In this document: in pieces, positions 21,847-33,504 of the stretch
Position numbering within the stretch: the stretch's first letter is position 1
How the letters are laid out: every line of letters begins with the position of its first letter
Assembly (NCBI GenBank): GCA_023052935.1
Contig: CM041297.1
Coordinates: forward strand, 106,569,563-106,633,562
Source: Piezodorus guildinii
Lineage: Eukaryota; Arthropoda; Insecta; Hemiptera; Pentatomidae
Length of the DNA stretch: 64,000 nt
Direction of reading: 5' to 3'
Notes under the pieces: model-generated
What the model was told of the DNA's origin: nothing
Databases searched by the model: none
The model's input: only the letters and a program-made list of their open reading frames with translations
Program-made: the position numbers and the translations under genes

Positions 21847-23980
21847 GAAATATGTACAAGCAGTTTTAAAAAATATTTCAGGGTCTTTTTAAAGTTTTCT
21901 GAAAGTACGCTTAAGTGGTTAGTGGTTATCTAGGACATAGTTATACTCTGGAAGAAAATTCTTGTAACATCAATTATAAGGATTAATTTCTTTTAGGGTG
22001 AGCACATTGTTATTCTTTACAGTATTCGTAAATTGCAATTATTATTGCATTTTTTCCAACATTTATGAATGATTTTTTTAAATATTGACTGTATTAATAT
22101 AATAAAAAAAATCAGTTAAATCTTTTTTTTATTCTCCGAACAAATAACTTAATATAATTTTATCATTAAAAAAATAATTCATTAACCTTGGTTGTTAAAA
22201 CCGATTTAAGAAGTTTTAAATAAAGTTTAAGATTAAAAAGTATTAAAGAATTATATTCAGTTTTGTTAGAAATATCAAGTTTTAGATTGAATTATATAAC
22301 AATATAAAATTGTTATGTACAACAATCACCTAAGTTTATGCTCTATCAGTCAATTTACATTACTTTTCACAAATCAGTATATTGAATCAACTTTTTCCTA
22401 AAATTTTCAGTTTTTCAACAGTATATTATACATCTATATTACTAATCTAAAGTTAAAAAAAAAACACTTTATGCTTAACAAATGGTCTATGGGGGAAATT
22501 TATTATGAGCTAAAAACAATAAATGAAACAGTCGATTTTTGTAACATAAGGCAATGAAAACACAAAACAACATAAAATATCACATCTCACATTTTAGAAA
22601 AATAATACTCAATGTCAATTAGTGTTTAAAAAATGTATCTTAAGAAAATAGGGTAATCACAATACTTATTATGGAATAAGGTTTAAATCATAACCTGAAA
22701 GTAATTATTTAAATTTAAGATCTGGTGATCTGTAAATACGCTTTATTAAGAAAATATTTATTTTTTAAAATATACCCTAAGTATTTGATTATTACTTGCA
22801 ATATAGGAAAGTTGGAGAATCAATTTCTTGACCCTCTCAGTCAAAAGTGAAGGAAATCGTTCCGAATTTAACCCGAGATTTATGAATGGCTTATTTAAAG
22901 ATTTCCTTGAGTTCATCCATTTATCCCGTTGTATTCTAGTCCGCCCTTTAGTTCATGTTATTTTTAATTCTGCATATAGTTTATAAAATAATTTATAATC
23001 CTTTAAAAATTAACAATTTAGAGAAGTTACTAATTTTATAACTATTTTTTTTTTTTTTTAATTATGCAATGTGCCAAATTTAATATAAGGAAATGTAAAA
23101 AAAATGGCAAAAGAAAGTAAATATATGTAATAAGTTGATAGAAAACCTTATTTTTCAAAACAAGATCATATTTAAATTTTCCATATCTAAAAATTAAAAT
23201 TCTGGATAAAGACGTTGTAAAATAGTAAATAAACTTGGAACTTCCAGAGTAGTTAGTAAATTAACTTCGTCTACTTATCTGTTTTTTTTTTAAGTTAAAC
23301 TTTTTAATTTCGTACTGATAATATTAATATAAACTATAAGAGTTAGATATGACTTTCATAATAATACTGACAATTATTTGCCTGGTGTACATTTATTTCT
23401 GACTATAGTTATAGTATTGTTCTAATAATCACTAAATATGATATATTTGTTTGCTTTGTTAATTGCATTGGACAAAATATAATTCTAATGAAACTTTAGC
23501 CAAAATTTGTTAGATTAGGATTTATTTATTCTATTTTTATTTATTTTTTTTTTTATTGCTTTGTAGAATTTTAGATATCCCTCACATGACCATTTTGAAT
23601 ATTCCAGTAGATATCGAATTTTCAAGCTCTTAAAAATAAAAAAAAATTAAAGCATACTTTTCAATGAATGAATTAATGATAAAACAAAAAAAAATGTGGG
23701 AAAAGGTCACATAAGATAAAAATTATAACTAGCCAAAGACATTTAAAAAAAATTGATGATTACAATTAATAGATACAATTATCTTTGAATAAGAAAAATT
23801 AAGAAAAATAGCTGAAATAATATCTTATGCAATATGAAATTAAAAAAAAGAAATAAGTTATGAATGGAAATTACATCTAAGTCAACTTTAAGACTGACTA
23901 TTGGTGTAATGAAAAGTAGACAATTTTCACGTTACATTAATCGGTATAGTTGAATCAGTTAACATCTGGTTGGGAGGCAA
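21131..23980. other. AT-rich DNA with a degenerate R1 piece and an A45 run
   Basis: No gene seen. A poly-A run of about 45 lies at 21799-21844. At about 22190-22450 a minus-strand R1 remnant is suggested by acaagcttttatgtacaac-like and cagtatattatacatctata phrases. The remainder is low complexity. Confidence 0.45.
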
Positions 23981-23984
23981 GAAG

Positions 23985-24112
23985 GTGTTGAAAAAAAATA
24001 GATTCGGAAGGAGCATGATGAATGTTTGATGGGAGAGTTTTCCAAATAGTTAATGGGCCGGGACAAAGAAAGAACGTTCATATTTCTTGGTTCTATGAGA
24101 AGACGTATAGAG
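23985..24112 (-). pseudogene. Jockey-type LINE C-terminal fragment
   Basis: The minus strand reads SHRTKKYERSFFVPAH*LFGKLSHQTF, aligned with the HRT..F.RSF.IRS...WNS.P block seen in intact form at 27.85 kb. It has an in-frame stop. Decayed. Confidence 0.55.
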
Positions 24113-25009
24113 GAAGTCCCTTCTTCCTAACATGTACAAAATACCTTTAAAACTCGCAGTCCAATAATTTAATTTTTATTTTACTTGGAGTCCTTAATAA
24201 GCGTAGTTGTGATTTTTTTAAAGTTTCAATTAAGATATCGTCTATATTTTAGAATTCGCGTCCTATTTACAACAATGTCACACCAAACAGACTATAGCTG
24301 AGTGGTCTTACATTAATCCACCTGCTGGCCAAGCTGGCTTGCATTATATGTGGAATTTAATTATGTGTAGAAATCTATAGTCTTTACTTTCTACATCTCA
24401 GATCTATTTCATTATCAACAGCTATTAAAAGATACTTGGAATTCCAATAAGATAAAAGTTATGGAAAATATTTGTAGCAAACTTCGAAATACCAATCACT
24501 GAGCAGCCAGCTGTTTACAGTTCATGCTCTAATCAATTTCCAAAGCTTATCATTCAATTTTCCAATGCAACCTTGGAGCTTGCGGAAGAAAATTGGAAAA
24601 TTGATGGGAACTCGTAGGGCGTAGGGGAATCCTATTACATCTCTATCAGCAACAGAGTGTGGAAGTCATTTCCTTGAAGAATTTAGGAAAGTGCTAGAGA
24701 TTCTTATAAGATATATATGAGCGATATAATTATAATAATTTTTTTAACCGAAAATATGAAGTGTAGCATCTATAGGATAGATCTATATGTTATCATAGTT
24801 AATTACAAAAAGTCAATTTGTAACTAGCTTAAAACTTACTAAATAATAAACTGAAAGTGAAGATAGGTTGGAAGAAGAAGTTTGTACCTACATCTACAAA
24901 GAATTGAAATAAATTTAAGGGTTAATTGATTCCTAAATCTTTTTGGGCTATTGAGTACTTACCATTGGCTAATAAGATTGGGCACCTTTATTATCCAAGA
25001 AGTTTCGAA
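24113..25009. other. Unrecognised DNA
   Basis: Base composition is more even around 24480-24690, but no frame, domain or repeat boundary was identified. Confidence 0.4.
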
Positions 25010-25215
25010 AAGGTCTCTGTGCGCCCGTGTGTAGTTAGTCTAGCACAAAAACGAAAAGTCGTACACAACTGAAATTTCAAATGTAAGAAAATTATTGACC
25101 TGAGATGTTACTAAATTTTATACCTAAATCGGCTGTCTAGAATCGCTACTTTAGAGTATAAAGTTTATACAATGCATTTTGCACTAATCTATGATTTGCA
25201 TTAAATGAGAGTAAT
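25010..25215 (+). mobile_element. R1 internal fragment
   Basis: Contains the gtctctgtgcgcccgtgtgt box, aaaacgaaaagtcgtac and caatgcattttgcac landmarks, without either R1 end. Confidence 0.55.
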
Positions 25216-25367
25216 ATACGAACTATTTTGTTAATTTTATTTTTTATTATCTTATGTTACAACAATCGACTGTTTTTATTTTGTTTTTGCTTTTTTGCAG
25301 ATACTAGACTTTTACAATAGACCATTTGTGAAGCATAAAGTATTTAGAATTTTTTCCGCTATATTCA

Positions 25368-25452
25368 CTTTCACTTACCTATATATGAAATATATAGTAC
25401 GGGAAAGTATGGCGATCGTGAACACGTTGAAAATTCCAGTTTTCAACGAAAA
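25368..25452 (+). mobile_element. R1 5' end fragment interrupted by a Jockey-type LINE
   Basis: Starts TTTCACTTACCTATATATGA and runs about 85 bp before LINE sequence takes over. R1 sequence (taagaatagtaatatagatg-like, ctttggaaagctaaagc) resumes at about 26090-26290, after the LINE. Confidence 0.6.
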
Positions 25453-25454
25453 TA

Positions 25455-26080
25455 TAGTAAAAAAACTTTGACTACGGTTGCCTGGTATATGGAGGACTTA
25501 CCGATGAACTGGAAATAAAATTGAAACGTCTATGAATTGCTTTATTAGATTTATTTTTTGAGCCCGTACACCAAGTTAAAGTGGCTTCATCCTTCTGTTC
25601 GACGGCAATATTTCCATGTTTCCTATTCCTAACCTTGAAAAATAATAGAAAACCTTCCTACATAACTGAACTCCTCACCCTCCGCTCTGACATCCATTCG
25701 TTGAATTTCAGAACCCAATCAATCAATATTCATACCCCATCACATAGAATTGCGTCCTTTCACAAATCCTCATTATTTTGGAATTCCTTGCCTATATCTA
25801 TCCATAAAACCGCCTCTTTCTTCTTTTAAACACCAACTCTCCCATTACCTATTTGAAAGGTTTCAATATTCCGTTCCGTTATAAATATAGGTATTTATAG
25901 TATGTATTTATGTGTATGTATAAGTGTTTCATGTGTACATAAATAACTATACAAAGATTTATAGGTTTATTGGATTGTTTAAATATTTTATGTTAGTTTT
26001 TGTGTTTGTGTATGTGGTCCAGCGCGGACATTCTTAACATTGATAGAATGTGCGTGAAATGAACTAGTTGAAAGAATAAA
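25455..26080 (+). pseudogene. Jockey-type LINE: RT C-terminus and 3' UTR
   Basis: The plus strand encodes LKWLHPSVRRQYFHVSYS near 25575, then SHRIASFHKSSLFWNSLPIS at about 25740-25800, equivalent to the ELKWL and HRT.SF..S..LWNSLP blocks. An 82-codon frame (25581-25829) covers part of it, and the upstream portion is in another frame. The 3' UTR runs to GAATAAAAAACT near 26075. Insertion in R1 is inferred from R1 sequence on both sides. Confidence 0.6.
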
Positions 26081-26329
26081 AAACTAAAGAAGAACAAAGA
26101 AAAAATATTTTTTGAGGTAATTTTTTTTTTCTCGAACACAAGAATAGTAATATAGATGTTTTATATACCTTTGGAAAGCTAAAGCATTTGGAAAAAAAGT
26201 TATGTTATACAAAATGATGAGGAAGGTAATGCACATAACAATTTCATACTGTCATATGTTTTAATCGGCAGATAATGAGAAAGTATTTTTTATTGGCAGA
26301 ACACAAATAGGTCATCTAAACTAGAAGGT

Positions 26330-26650
26330 CTCGAGGCAATCTTCTTTTTAGACGCCTCGGAGGGTCGTCATGAATGGAAGGGGAATCTAGGATTGAAAGT
26401 AGTGGGTTAGAGTGGGAGTGGAGTTTGTCATGGAAGGATTGATACCTGTGTCGAGCCAAATGAGTTACATAAGAAATATTAAGATCTTTATGTATGAGCT
26501 TATTCGTGACAAAATAAGAAGCGTAGGAGATTTTTCGAAGGATTTTTTGGGTTGTAAGGATTGAATACGGGAAGAATTTGATAATTTAGTGGAGCCCCAA
26601 TGCCTAACCCCGTAAGTCCAGATAGTTCTTATGATAGTCATGTAGTCAAG
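26330..26650 (-). pseudogene. Jockey-type LINE RT fragment (connection region)
   Basis: The minus strand gives TIWTYGVRHWGSTKLSNSSR in one frame and LRKISYASYFVTNKLIHKDL followed by NISYVTHLARHRYQSFHDKL in another. Together these match the '..IWTYG..LWG...S.I...QRFQSK.LR.I..A..YV.N..LH.DL.I..V......Y' region of Jockey proteins. A frameshift near 26530 separates the two parts. This segment lies upstream of the C-terminal block kept in other copies, so it supports assignment to the Jockey group. Dead copy. Confidence 0.65.
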
Positions 26651-26799
26651 TGGAAGGTAATGATAAAGTTAAGGTAAGTTATAACTTCTTATGTAGAACA
26701 AATTACTTAAGATTTTTATACATATCTCATTAACAAGTTATACATAACTTTTTATCAGAAGTTATTTTTATCAGTAGAATAGCAATTAAATAATGGCTA

Positions 26800-27320
26800 T
26801 TCTATTTTGAGGGAGTTGCTTTAGATTGAGGTTGGAGTGGGTCTGATCGTTAGCTATCTAAATAGCTCTTAGGCAACTATTAGTGGAACAGTAGTGCTAT
26901 TTAGTAGGGCAATATCTTGGTCCTTTTAGAAGTTCGGAACACGATCCAGGACGACTTTCCGTTTACTATCATGCTGTGGTAAGGAAGAAGATTCCTCTTC
27001 GATTCACTTGGCGGGCCCCTCAGGACTGTCAAACTGACAGGTCCTTCAGGCATATATTAAATCTAGAGCCGAGATAAATACTATCTCGAGGGAGCCAGCC
27101 TTGAATGTTAAATGAGATAATAAACAGGAGTAAGTGAAGGATCTGTCTTCCAGGGGCTGCTCTCCCCTGTAGCAATAAGGCCATTCCTTTGGGGATCCAG
27201 TCCTCTTCAATCTTTCAGGAGGACAAGGGAAGCTGTTCAACAACGTTGGTTAGAGTTGGGAGTAAAGGACTTATCGACAAACGGTACTATGATGGGAGTT
27301 GAAGGATTCTAAATGCTTAA
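26800..27320. other. GC-richer block of unknown nature
   Basis: About 450 bp of more even base composition. A 65-codon minus-strand frame (27046-27243) has no recognised domain. Possibly an old repeat or a host exon-like segment. No splice pattern could be supported. Confidence 0.3.
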
Positions 27321-27344
27321 TTACTTTCACTTACCTATATATGA

Positions 27345-27499
27345 TATAATAATGATAAAAATAACTTTATTAGTGTATACTATGTCCCTTAAGAATAACA
27401 ATGTCGTCCAGTAAATATATACTTCAGTATATACATGTCTGGCCGAGAGACCAATGAAATAAATTTTTATTTACAAATGTTTAAACAAAAATACCTATT

Positions 27500-27594
<95 letters not shown>

Positions 27595-28020
27595 TGGAAT
27601 AAAAACAAATGAAAAAAATCTACTATAAAATAATAGAGCTTTCCAACAATTCCCAAATAAATGAATTAATCCACAACTCTAGGATTTTGATAAAAAATTC
27701 TGTCCTACGTTGAAAGTAGAATAGTAGATTAACAATTTTAGATTTAGTGTGTCTTTTTGGGATCCTAGAAGGTGTTGGAAAAGATGGGATTTGAATGAGA
27801 GAAGGGAAAAAGCATGGCAAATATGATTAGGTAGGGAATTCCAGAGAGATGTAGAGCGGATATAAAAGAAATAATCAAATGATTTGGTTCTATGGGTAGG
27901 AATGTAAAGGTCAGAATGGCTTGATATAGTTTTAAGTAAGTGAATTGAGGATTTGAATTAAAGGATACTGTGAATGTATGGAAGATGTTGAGATTTAATG
28001 ACTTGGTAGAGGTATGTTCC
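27345..28020 (-). pseudogene. Jockey-type LINE: RT C-terminus with readable conserved block, and 3' UTR
   Basis: On the minus strand the conserved block reads without a stop: PTHRTKSFDYFFYIRSTSLW followed by NSLPNHICHAFSLLSFKSHL (about 27770-27910). Upstream, YQVIKSQHLPYIHSILSF keeps the same frame. The 3' UTR reaches about 27345 and includes the TTCTTAAGGGACATAG equivalent of the family end. A (TA)n tract at 27503-27587 lies in the UTR. It is one of the better preserved fragments but is 5'-truncated. Confidence 0.65.
27503..27587. repeat. (TA)n microsatellite
   Basis: About 85 bp of AT dinucleotide within LINE 3' UTR sequence. Confidence 0.95.
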
Positions 28021-28025
28021 GAGGA

Positions 28026-28028
<3 letters not shown>

Positions 28029-28111
<83 letters not shown>
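28029..28111. repeat. (TA)n microsatellite
   Basis: About 83 bp of AT dinucleotide at the upstream edge of the minus-strand LINE fragment. Confidence 0.95.
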
Positions 28112-28117
<6 letters not shown>

Positions 28118-28574
28118 TATTTAGAAGAAGTCTAGCACGAAAATGAAAAGTCGCTCAATACCGAAATTTCATATTTAAGACAAATACACGCATGAAATGT
28201 TACAGAAATAGTTTTTCATCAAAATTACCTAACCAGTAGAGTTACTTTATACTATGCATTTAGTACCTTTTTATGATTTTCTCAAAAACGGCTCAACTCT
28301 CTACATCGATGTAAAATTTAATGGGCTTCAATATCATTAATTTCATTCTGATTGAAATAGTCAGACAGGGTTTAAATCACGATATTTTAAATTTTCTTTA
28401 TCTAAAGTACCTTTAATTTTGTCGAATCTATAAAAATAACTATGTCATCTATTTAGTACTAATAAAAAAACAGATAAATATTTAATTTAAACGAATACGA
28501 TATCCAACTAAAGGAAAAATGTGCAAACATATTTTTTTTGAACAATTATAAAAAATAAAAAATTGAAATTTTAC

Positions 28575-29060
28575 ACATCAATACGACTATAACTCAGTAT
28601 TTTTTGAAAATAGAGAAAAACATGTATAGATTTTTAGAATCAGTAAAGCGCGATGACCAGAAAAAAAAAAAAATAAAAAAAAAAAAATAAATTGTAATAT
28701 TGGCTATATATACCCATATAACACCGTTATTTTCGACGGTAGAGAAACGATTATTAGTGAAAAGTTTATTACAAAAGTAAAAACAACTGGAAGGAGAAAT
28801 AAATTAAAATTTTATCTATAAATCCGCTCATTTTTGTAGATAGAGAAAAATTTACAGAGTTTTAGATTAAAAAAAGCGCGTTTAACAGAAAAAAAATTAT
28901 CTATATATTTGAGTCACAAATTATAATAGATGTGATTCCACTAGAACTCGGTTATTATTAAAGATAGAGAAAAATCGAAAAAATTAGCAGCTATCTAAAC
29001 AGTTATAATATAATATAGTTATTTAGAAATAGTAAACCATTGTGTAATAATTTGCAGCGT
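28575..29060. repeat. Imperfectly reiterated old repeat ('aaagatagagaaa' family)
   Basis: A phrase of the type cgctatttttgaagatagagaaaa followed by an aaagcgcg word recurs about every 100-130 bp (near 28600, 28730, 28840, 28950). The last part, from gtcacaaattataatagatg to taccattgtgtaataatt (28913-29050), recurs at 31193-31345. Non-coding. Similar words at 9.5-9.7 kb. Confidence 0.5.
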
Positions 29061-29219
29061 TTTTTAGAGTTTGTCTAATGTACTGAAACTATTTAAAAAT
29101 CATTAATTACATAATAATTGCCATACGTGTAAAATGTATTATAGAGGACAAATGAGAATCTTCATCGCTATAATCGCCATTTCTCCCATCGATGATCGAA
29201 TAACCTTTTTGTTCAGATT

Positions 29220-29480
29220 GAATGAAGTGAGGACGGTTCCAGGTTCAGTCTACCTGTTCCAGACTCAGTGTGCGACAAAGAGAGGATGCATTGTCCAGAA
29301 ATAGCTGCTTGGTTGGGCTGGTGAGCGTCCATTGGAACAGAACCTATATTTACACCTTCGGTGACAGGCTACGCGTCCGCCGCTCCTGGCGTAATGCGGT
29401 TAGAGCTGTCTTGTCAAATCTAGTTTGTGCTTCAGACTTCTCCGGGAGGGTGGAGGGATGGCTGATGTGTCTCTGAGGAC
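29220..29480. other. GC-richer block with a 68-codon frame
   Basis: A plus-strand frame (29270-29476) contains arginine- and serine-rich sequence with no recognised domain. The composition stands out from the flanks. It may be a fragment of an unidentified repeat. No support for a host gene. Confidence 0.3.
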
Positions 29481-29734
29481 AATAATTAACTGCTTTATCG
29501 CTAATGTAAGTTTGTTAGGACGTGTCGATCATTATCAGCTATACTGATCATCATGTCCTTTAGGCGTATAACCTAATTTAAAATCTGAGAATTTCTAGGT
29601 TAAATAACTTGCTGTTATTTCATAAAAAATGTTCTGAAGATAATCGTTTTAAAAAATAAATAAAACACACACACACACATATATATATATATGTATGTAT
29701 ATATATAATCCATGAATGATCTTGTATTAGGTGC

Positions 29735-29880
29735 TTATAGAGATTTGTACTATTTCACGGCAATGAGGCATGATCACGCTCAGCCGACAGATCGTTGCCC
29801 CGCATTTTAGGGTACCCACTTATATATAGGGAAGGATCTCCAGACTTATGGGTCGCTCCACGGTGAATACCCGGAAAACA
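29735..29880 (-). mobile_element. Fragment of the tRNA-derived SINE-C family
   Basis: Shares gagatttgtact, gatcacgctcagccg and gggtacccact words, in the same order and orientation, with the full SINE at 48798-49103. The tRNA-like head is missing, and an RTE-like LINE begins just after it. Confidence 0.55.
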
Positions 29881-29904
29881 GTAGAATAGTTGTTGTATGG
29901 ATCA

Positions 29905-30245
29905 AACTGCGTAAAACATTTGGTCCGAAGAGAGATGAGGCTACTGGGGAGTTTAGAAGGTCGCACAACACGGAATTGCGGAGTTTGTACCCTGTGAATA
30001 TAATTGAGTTAATAACATCGTGGAGACTCATATGGGCGCGTAAAGTTGTTGGGCTCGGTGAGGATTCCGAAAAAGTTGGTATTCGCTGAACCGACTGGTA
30101 GGCTTCCGAAGCATCGATGGGAGGATTGCACTAAGGCTGATCTCGGGGGTTTGGGCTTGACCGGCGAACATTGGACGGGTCTGTGCAGGCGAAGTTTGTA
30201 GGTATTGGCATCGAACCTTCGGGTTCGGTAAGCCTATTATTATTA
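29905..30245 (+). mobile_element. 5'-truncated LINE (TTA-tailed family), copy c, decayed
   Basis: Aligns with the 55.2 kb copy from tgcgtaaaacatttggtccg to tcgaaccttcgggttcg, then CCTATTATTATTATTATTAT. It has internal deletions (for example around 30056 and 30100, removing part of the GRRPKGRPKRRW coding stretch), so the frame is lost. No clear target duplication. Older than copies a, b and d. Confidence 0.75.
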
Positions 30246-30409
30246 TTATTATAGGTACTTTAATACTTTAATAAATCCATTTTACATGTAAATACGCCTA
30301 TAACTCTGTTGTTTTTTTTAAAGATAGAGAAACATATGTAGAGAGTATTAGATTGAGTGAAGCGCGATAAAAAAAAACAACAAAAAAACAAACTTGATCT
30401 ATATATTCA

Positions 30410-31192
30410 AGTACCCCAGACTTGTTATTCCATTGCTGCTGTTTACAATAATATTCCTCTAAAGTTTCAATTTTCTCAAACAAATCCTCCAAAGTATTCT
30501 AATTATTACTACAATGTTAAAATATGGGCGAAATCCCTCAGTGAAGAAAAGATTGCTGAATTATTAAATTCAAATTAATTATCGCTATAGACATGTCCTC
30601 GATGCCAGCCTGTGTCACTCATTCTGATATTTATCCTGTATAAAAGTATATTTATTATTTATTGCATTTTGATTTTGTCAATTACTGTTTCTTACATTGT
30701 ACTATGCTATGTTTCTTTATAACTGTTTATTATGTAATTTAATCTTGTATTTACTTGCCTTAATTTATGTATGTATGAAATTGTATTCTTTATTGCTTTT
30801 GGATTAGTCAACTACTGTTTATTACTGTGTACTATGTTACTGTTTCTTATAATTTTTTTTTTATTAATTAGGTATTATATAATTCAATTTTGTATTGCAT
30901 GCCTTAATTTTATATCTTGTATATATATGTACATGTATTCCTTATAGCTTTTTAGCTTAGTTAATTACTGCTTCATACTGCGTACTGTGCTACTGTTTCT
31001 TTATAATTGTATTTTTATATTCCTTAAGTATTATATTTCTAACAGTGGAGTGTGTTACTGTTTCTTTATAAAACAATTGCCGCAGGTGAACTCCTTTCAC
31101 ACGTACGGGCTCCCCTTAGTGGGTTAGTGACTTCTACTTGCTTTATAAAATATCTGTATTTTGATTTAAATAAAGAAGTTAAAAAAAAAAAA
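30410..31192 (+). mobile_element. Retroelement 3' end with poly-A tail and triplicated 3' UTR
   Basis: The first part encodes a short C-terminal stretch (VYNNIPLKFQFSQ, then KIWAKSLSEEKIAELLNSN and a stop near 30577) that resembles the '..YN.LP......K....L....' ends of LINE proteins. The UTR then holds three imperfect tandem units of about 140-150 bp (starting near 30655, 30790 and 30945), each with an ctactg(c)tt..tactgtgtactatg-like phrase. The element ends AATAAAGAAGTTAAAA with a run of 13 As at 31180-31192. It interrupts the old repeat at 28.6-31.3 kb. Confidence 0.5.
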
Positions 31193-31344
31193 AGTCACAA
31201 ATTATAAAAGATGTGATTCCACCAAAACTTGGTTATTATTGAAGATATAGAAAAATCGAAAATATTAGCAGCTATATAAACAGTTATATTAGGGTATAAC
31301 TGTTTATATATTTAGAAATATGAACCATTGTATAATAATTTCTG

Positions 31345-31507
31345 TTATTTATTATTGTTTTAATGTTTGTTCATATTTGCATATTTCTATTTTCTATTAG
31401 TATTTGTAGACTTGTTTACATTTCATTTATTTACTTTAAGAACAGTTTCTATATTGTGTAAGTGTTATTCTATAGGGACTTGTCCCAGAATAATAAGGAA
31501 TTAATTT
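31345..31507 (+). mobile_element. Jockey-type LINE 3' UTR fragment
   Basis: Ends with CTATAGGGACTTGTCCCAGA followed by ataataaggaatt, matching the family end AGGGACATGTCCC..AATAAAGAATTT at 18.1 kb. Coding part absent. Confidence 0.55.
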
Positions 31508-31950
31508 TTAAAAGTCATGTGTTGCATTGCTCACTACAAACTGTTTTAATTTAGAATATTGCTACTCACTTGAACGGACGATTCGAACTACTAGACTACT
31601 AAAAAAACTCCTCACTCAAAGGTCAAAAATAAAAGGCCTTAAGCTCCGGTTGAACAAATACTACCAATTCCATTAGAGCCGCAGGCAACTAGGTCGATAG
31701 TAAGATGTTCTCGGAGATTCTTGATGGATCACCGCGCCAAGGATAAACAAAGGGGATTGGAAGTTTACCAGCTCTGTCTGCCTATTGACGTAGATTCGGT
31801 CAGGGTATCAACTCTTCAAAGGCGCCCGTTTTAGAGTCCTCTTGCAGCCCGAGCCTAAACTGGGGAATACAGGATCAAATTGGGATTGAAGGATAGTGAT
31901 CCTCATCAAATGATGATTGATGATCTATAATAAATTATTGAGGAACAGTT
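31508..31950. other. Unrecognised, partly GC-richer DNA
   Basis: 31550-31900 has more even base composition, but no frame, tRNA box or known repeat was seen. Confidence 0.4.
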
Positions 31951-31954
31951 AGTT

Positions 31955-32050
31955 TTAGATGCAGTCATCGAAACACTTTAATTAAGAAAATGTAATTTAT
32001 TGTGTCCATGTTTCGGCCTAAATTTTAGGCCGTATTTAGGGCGATCGTTA
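31955..32050 (-). ncRNA. Degenerate hammerhead-like Penelope-type end, minus strand
   Basis: On the minus strand an 8-nt core CTAAATAC (32032-32039) precedes a near-perfect helix GGCCTAAA/TTTAGGCC (32015-32031), then GAAAC (32010-32014) and ATG. The layout matches the motifs at 1.6, 34.8 and 39.6 kb, but the CUGANGA core is mutated, so it is probably inactive. Confidence 0.4.
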
Positions 32051-32269
32051 GCTGGGAACTAGCGATGTGAGTATGTATGTAATAAATATAATAAATTACA
32101 TTCGAATAGATATATACATGTTAGTAAATAAATTATCAATCACATAATGCATTATAAATTCAATAAAAAAATTATATATTAGATAAATTATTATTAAATT
32201 ATGTACGTGTACTATCCGATCCTTACTAATATAATTTAGAATAAGAAAGTCGTTTCTTTTAATAATTAT

Positions 32270-32706
32270 AATAATAATAAATTCTTTATTTGTTCTTGGA
32301 AAAGTCCCTTTAGAACAATATTTCAGGAAAATTAAATGATAGAGTAAAAGAGAGAAAAAAAAGCTAGTAATAAATTACTAGTTAAAACTATGGTATGTTT
32401 AAAAACGATGAAAAATAAAATATAATAACTAATCGTTTCTTATCTCGGATTTCTTTACTGATTTTTATTTAAATTTGCGAAGAAGTTAGACAGATTTGAA
32501 ATGTTTGAATAGACATGACTTGAAGGTCGGGAGAGTATGTTGAAATGGCGAAAATAAGAAGGAATAGAATCCCATACCCACGAGGATCGGATAAGGAAAG
32601 ATCTGTCGAAAGCGCCGATTTGATGAAGCGTTATATACAGGTATGAAAGCCACGAATGAGTGCAGAATAAATGAATGAATGAAATATAATTTTTATTCTG
32701 GGTCAT
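32270..32706 (-). pseudogene. Jockey-type LINE: RT C-terminus and 3' end
   Basis: The minus strand reads GAFDRSFLIRSSWVWDSIPS followed by YFRHFNILSRPSSHV (about 32500-32610), the C-terminal block of the family. The 3' end lies near 32275 with a TTCTTGGAAAAGTCCC equivalent of the family end and AATAAATTCTTT on the plus strand. An 83-codon frame (32455-32706) is what remains. Confidence 0.65.
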
Positions 32707-32889
32707 TTCGTTCCTTAATATACAGTGAACAGAGGAAGTCCAATTTGACTGGCTTCATTTGATACATAATTATTTAGTCAGATAGTAAAGTATTTAAAAT
32801 TAATATAAATAAAAGATACAAATAAAAACAGATAACACCATCGAATGAGTTTAGTTATGTATCACCAAAGACAGGATTTTTGACTTTTG

Positions 32890-33315
32890 AGGAGGTGGAT
32901 AAATAATTAGTGTTTCAAAGTGGTTAGGGATGGCACGATACGGAGGAAGATGGGTAGATAGTTCCAAATTATAGTAGCACGGATGGTAAAGGACTTTTCA
33001 ATGGATGCCGTTCTATGAGAGGGTAGGTATAGATCGTTAGGTTGAGATCTTGTATTTAGGGTGTGCACGGAAGAGCGCGGAGTAAGGAGGCCAAAGGTGT
33101 AGGAACGTTTTCTGACTCGCAAGGATTGGGATAGAAAGACGCTAAGTAGGTATTCAGCAATGTTGTGAGAGTGGACGGAAAATTCGAATGATAATATATC
33201 CGAGGTGTACCATGGACGGCGGAATTGGAGAACTTGGAAGGGAAGAGATGCCAGGAAGTACTTAGGAGATTAGAAAGTGTAAAGCCACTTTAACTTTTAG
33301 TACAATCGAAGTTTT
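32890..33315 (-). pseudogene. Jockey-type LINE C-terminal fragment
   Basis: The minus strand gives LKVKVALHFLIS-like and VLQFRRPWYTSDILSFEFSV segments near 33190-33290. A continuous 71-codon stretch (32907-33122) follows, including LPSHRTASIEKSFTIRATII and WNYLPIFLRIVPS. This is the same block order as the 17.8 kb copy. Broken by frameshifts. Confidence 0.65.
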
Positions 33316-33504
33316 TCTTTATGTTCCAAAGATGAAACGTATCAAGCTTATAACGACCATTTTAATAAGTAGTTATTTAAGTTTCTCTATCAACGTCATC
33401 GTGATTCGTAATAAATTTAAACCCAAACCGACCAGAAGAAATGATAATTCTTGTTATGTAACTCAGATATTGTTTGATAACGAGCTGTCGATATTTGAAA
33501 CAAT

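Larger units (their letters stand above)
27325..28560 (+). mobile_element. R1 copy split by a Jockey-type LINE and (TA)n tracts
   Basis: Opens with TTACTTTCACTTACCTATAT at about 27325, is interrupted by a minus-strand LINE from about 27345 to 28020 and a long (TA)n, and resumes at about 28130 with ctagcacgaaaatgaaaagt, tactatgcatttagtacc and cggctcaactc landmarks to about 28560. The 3' end is lost. Confidence 0.55.

Noticed and set aside
29270..29476. 68-codon frame as a host exon
   Set aside because: No domain, no supported splice sites, and surrounded by repeat fragments.
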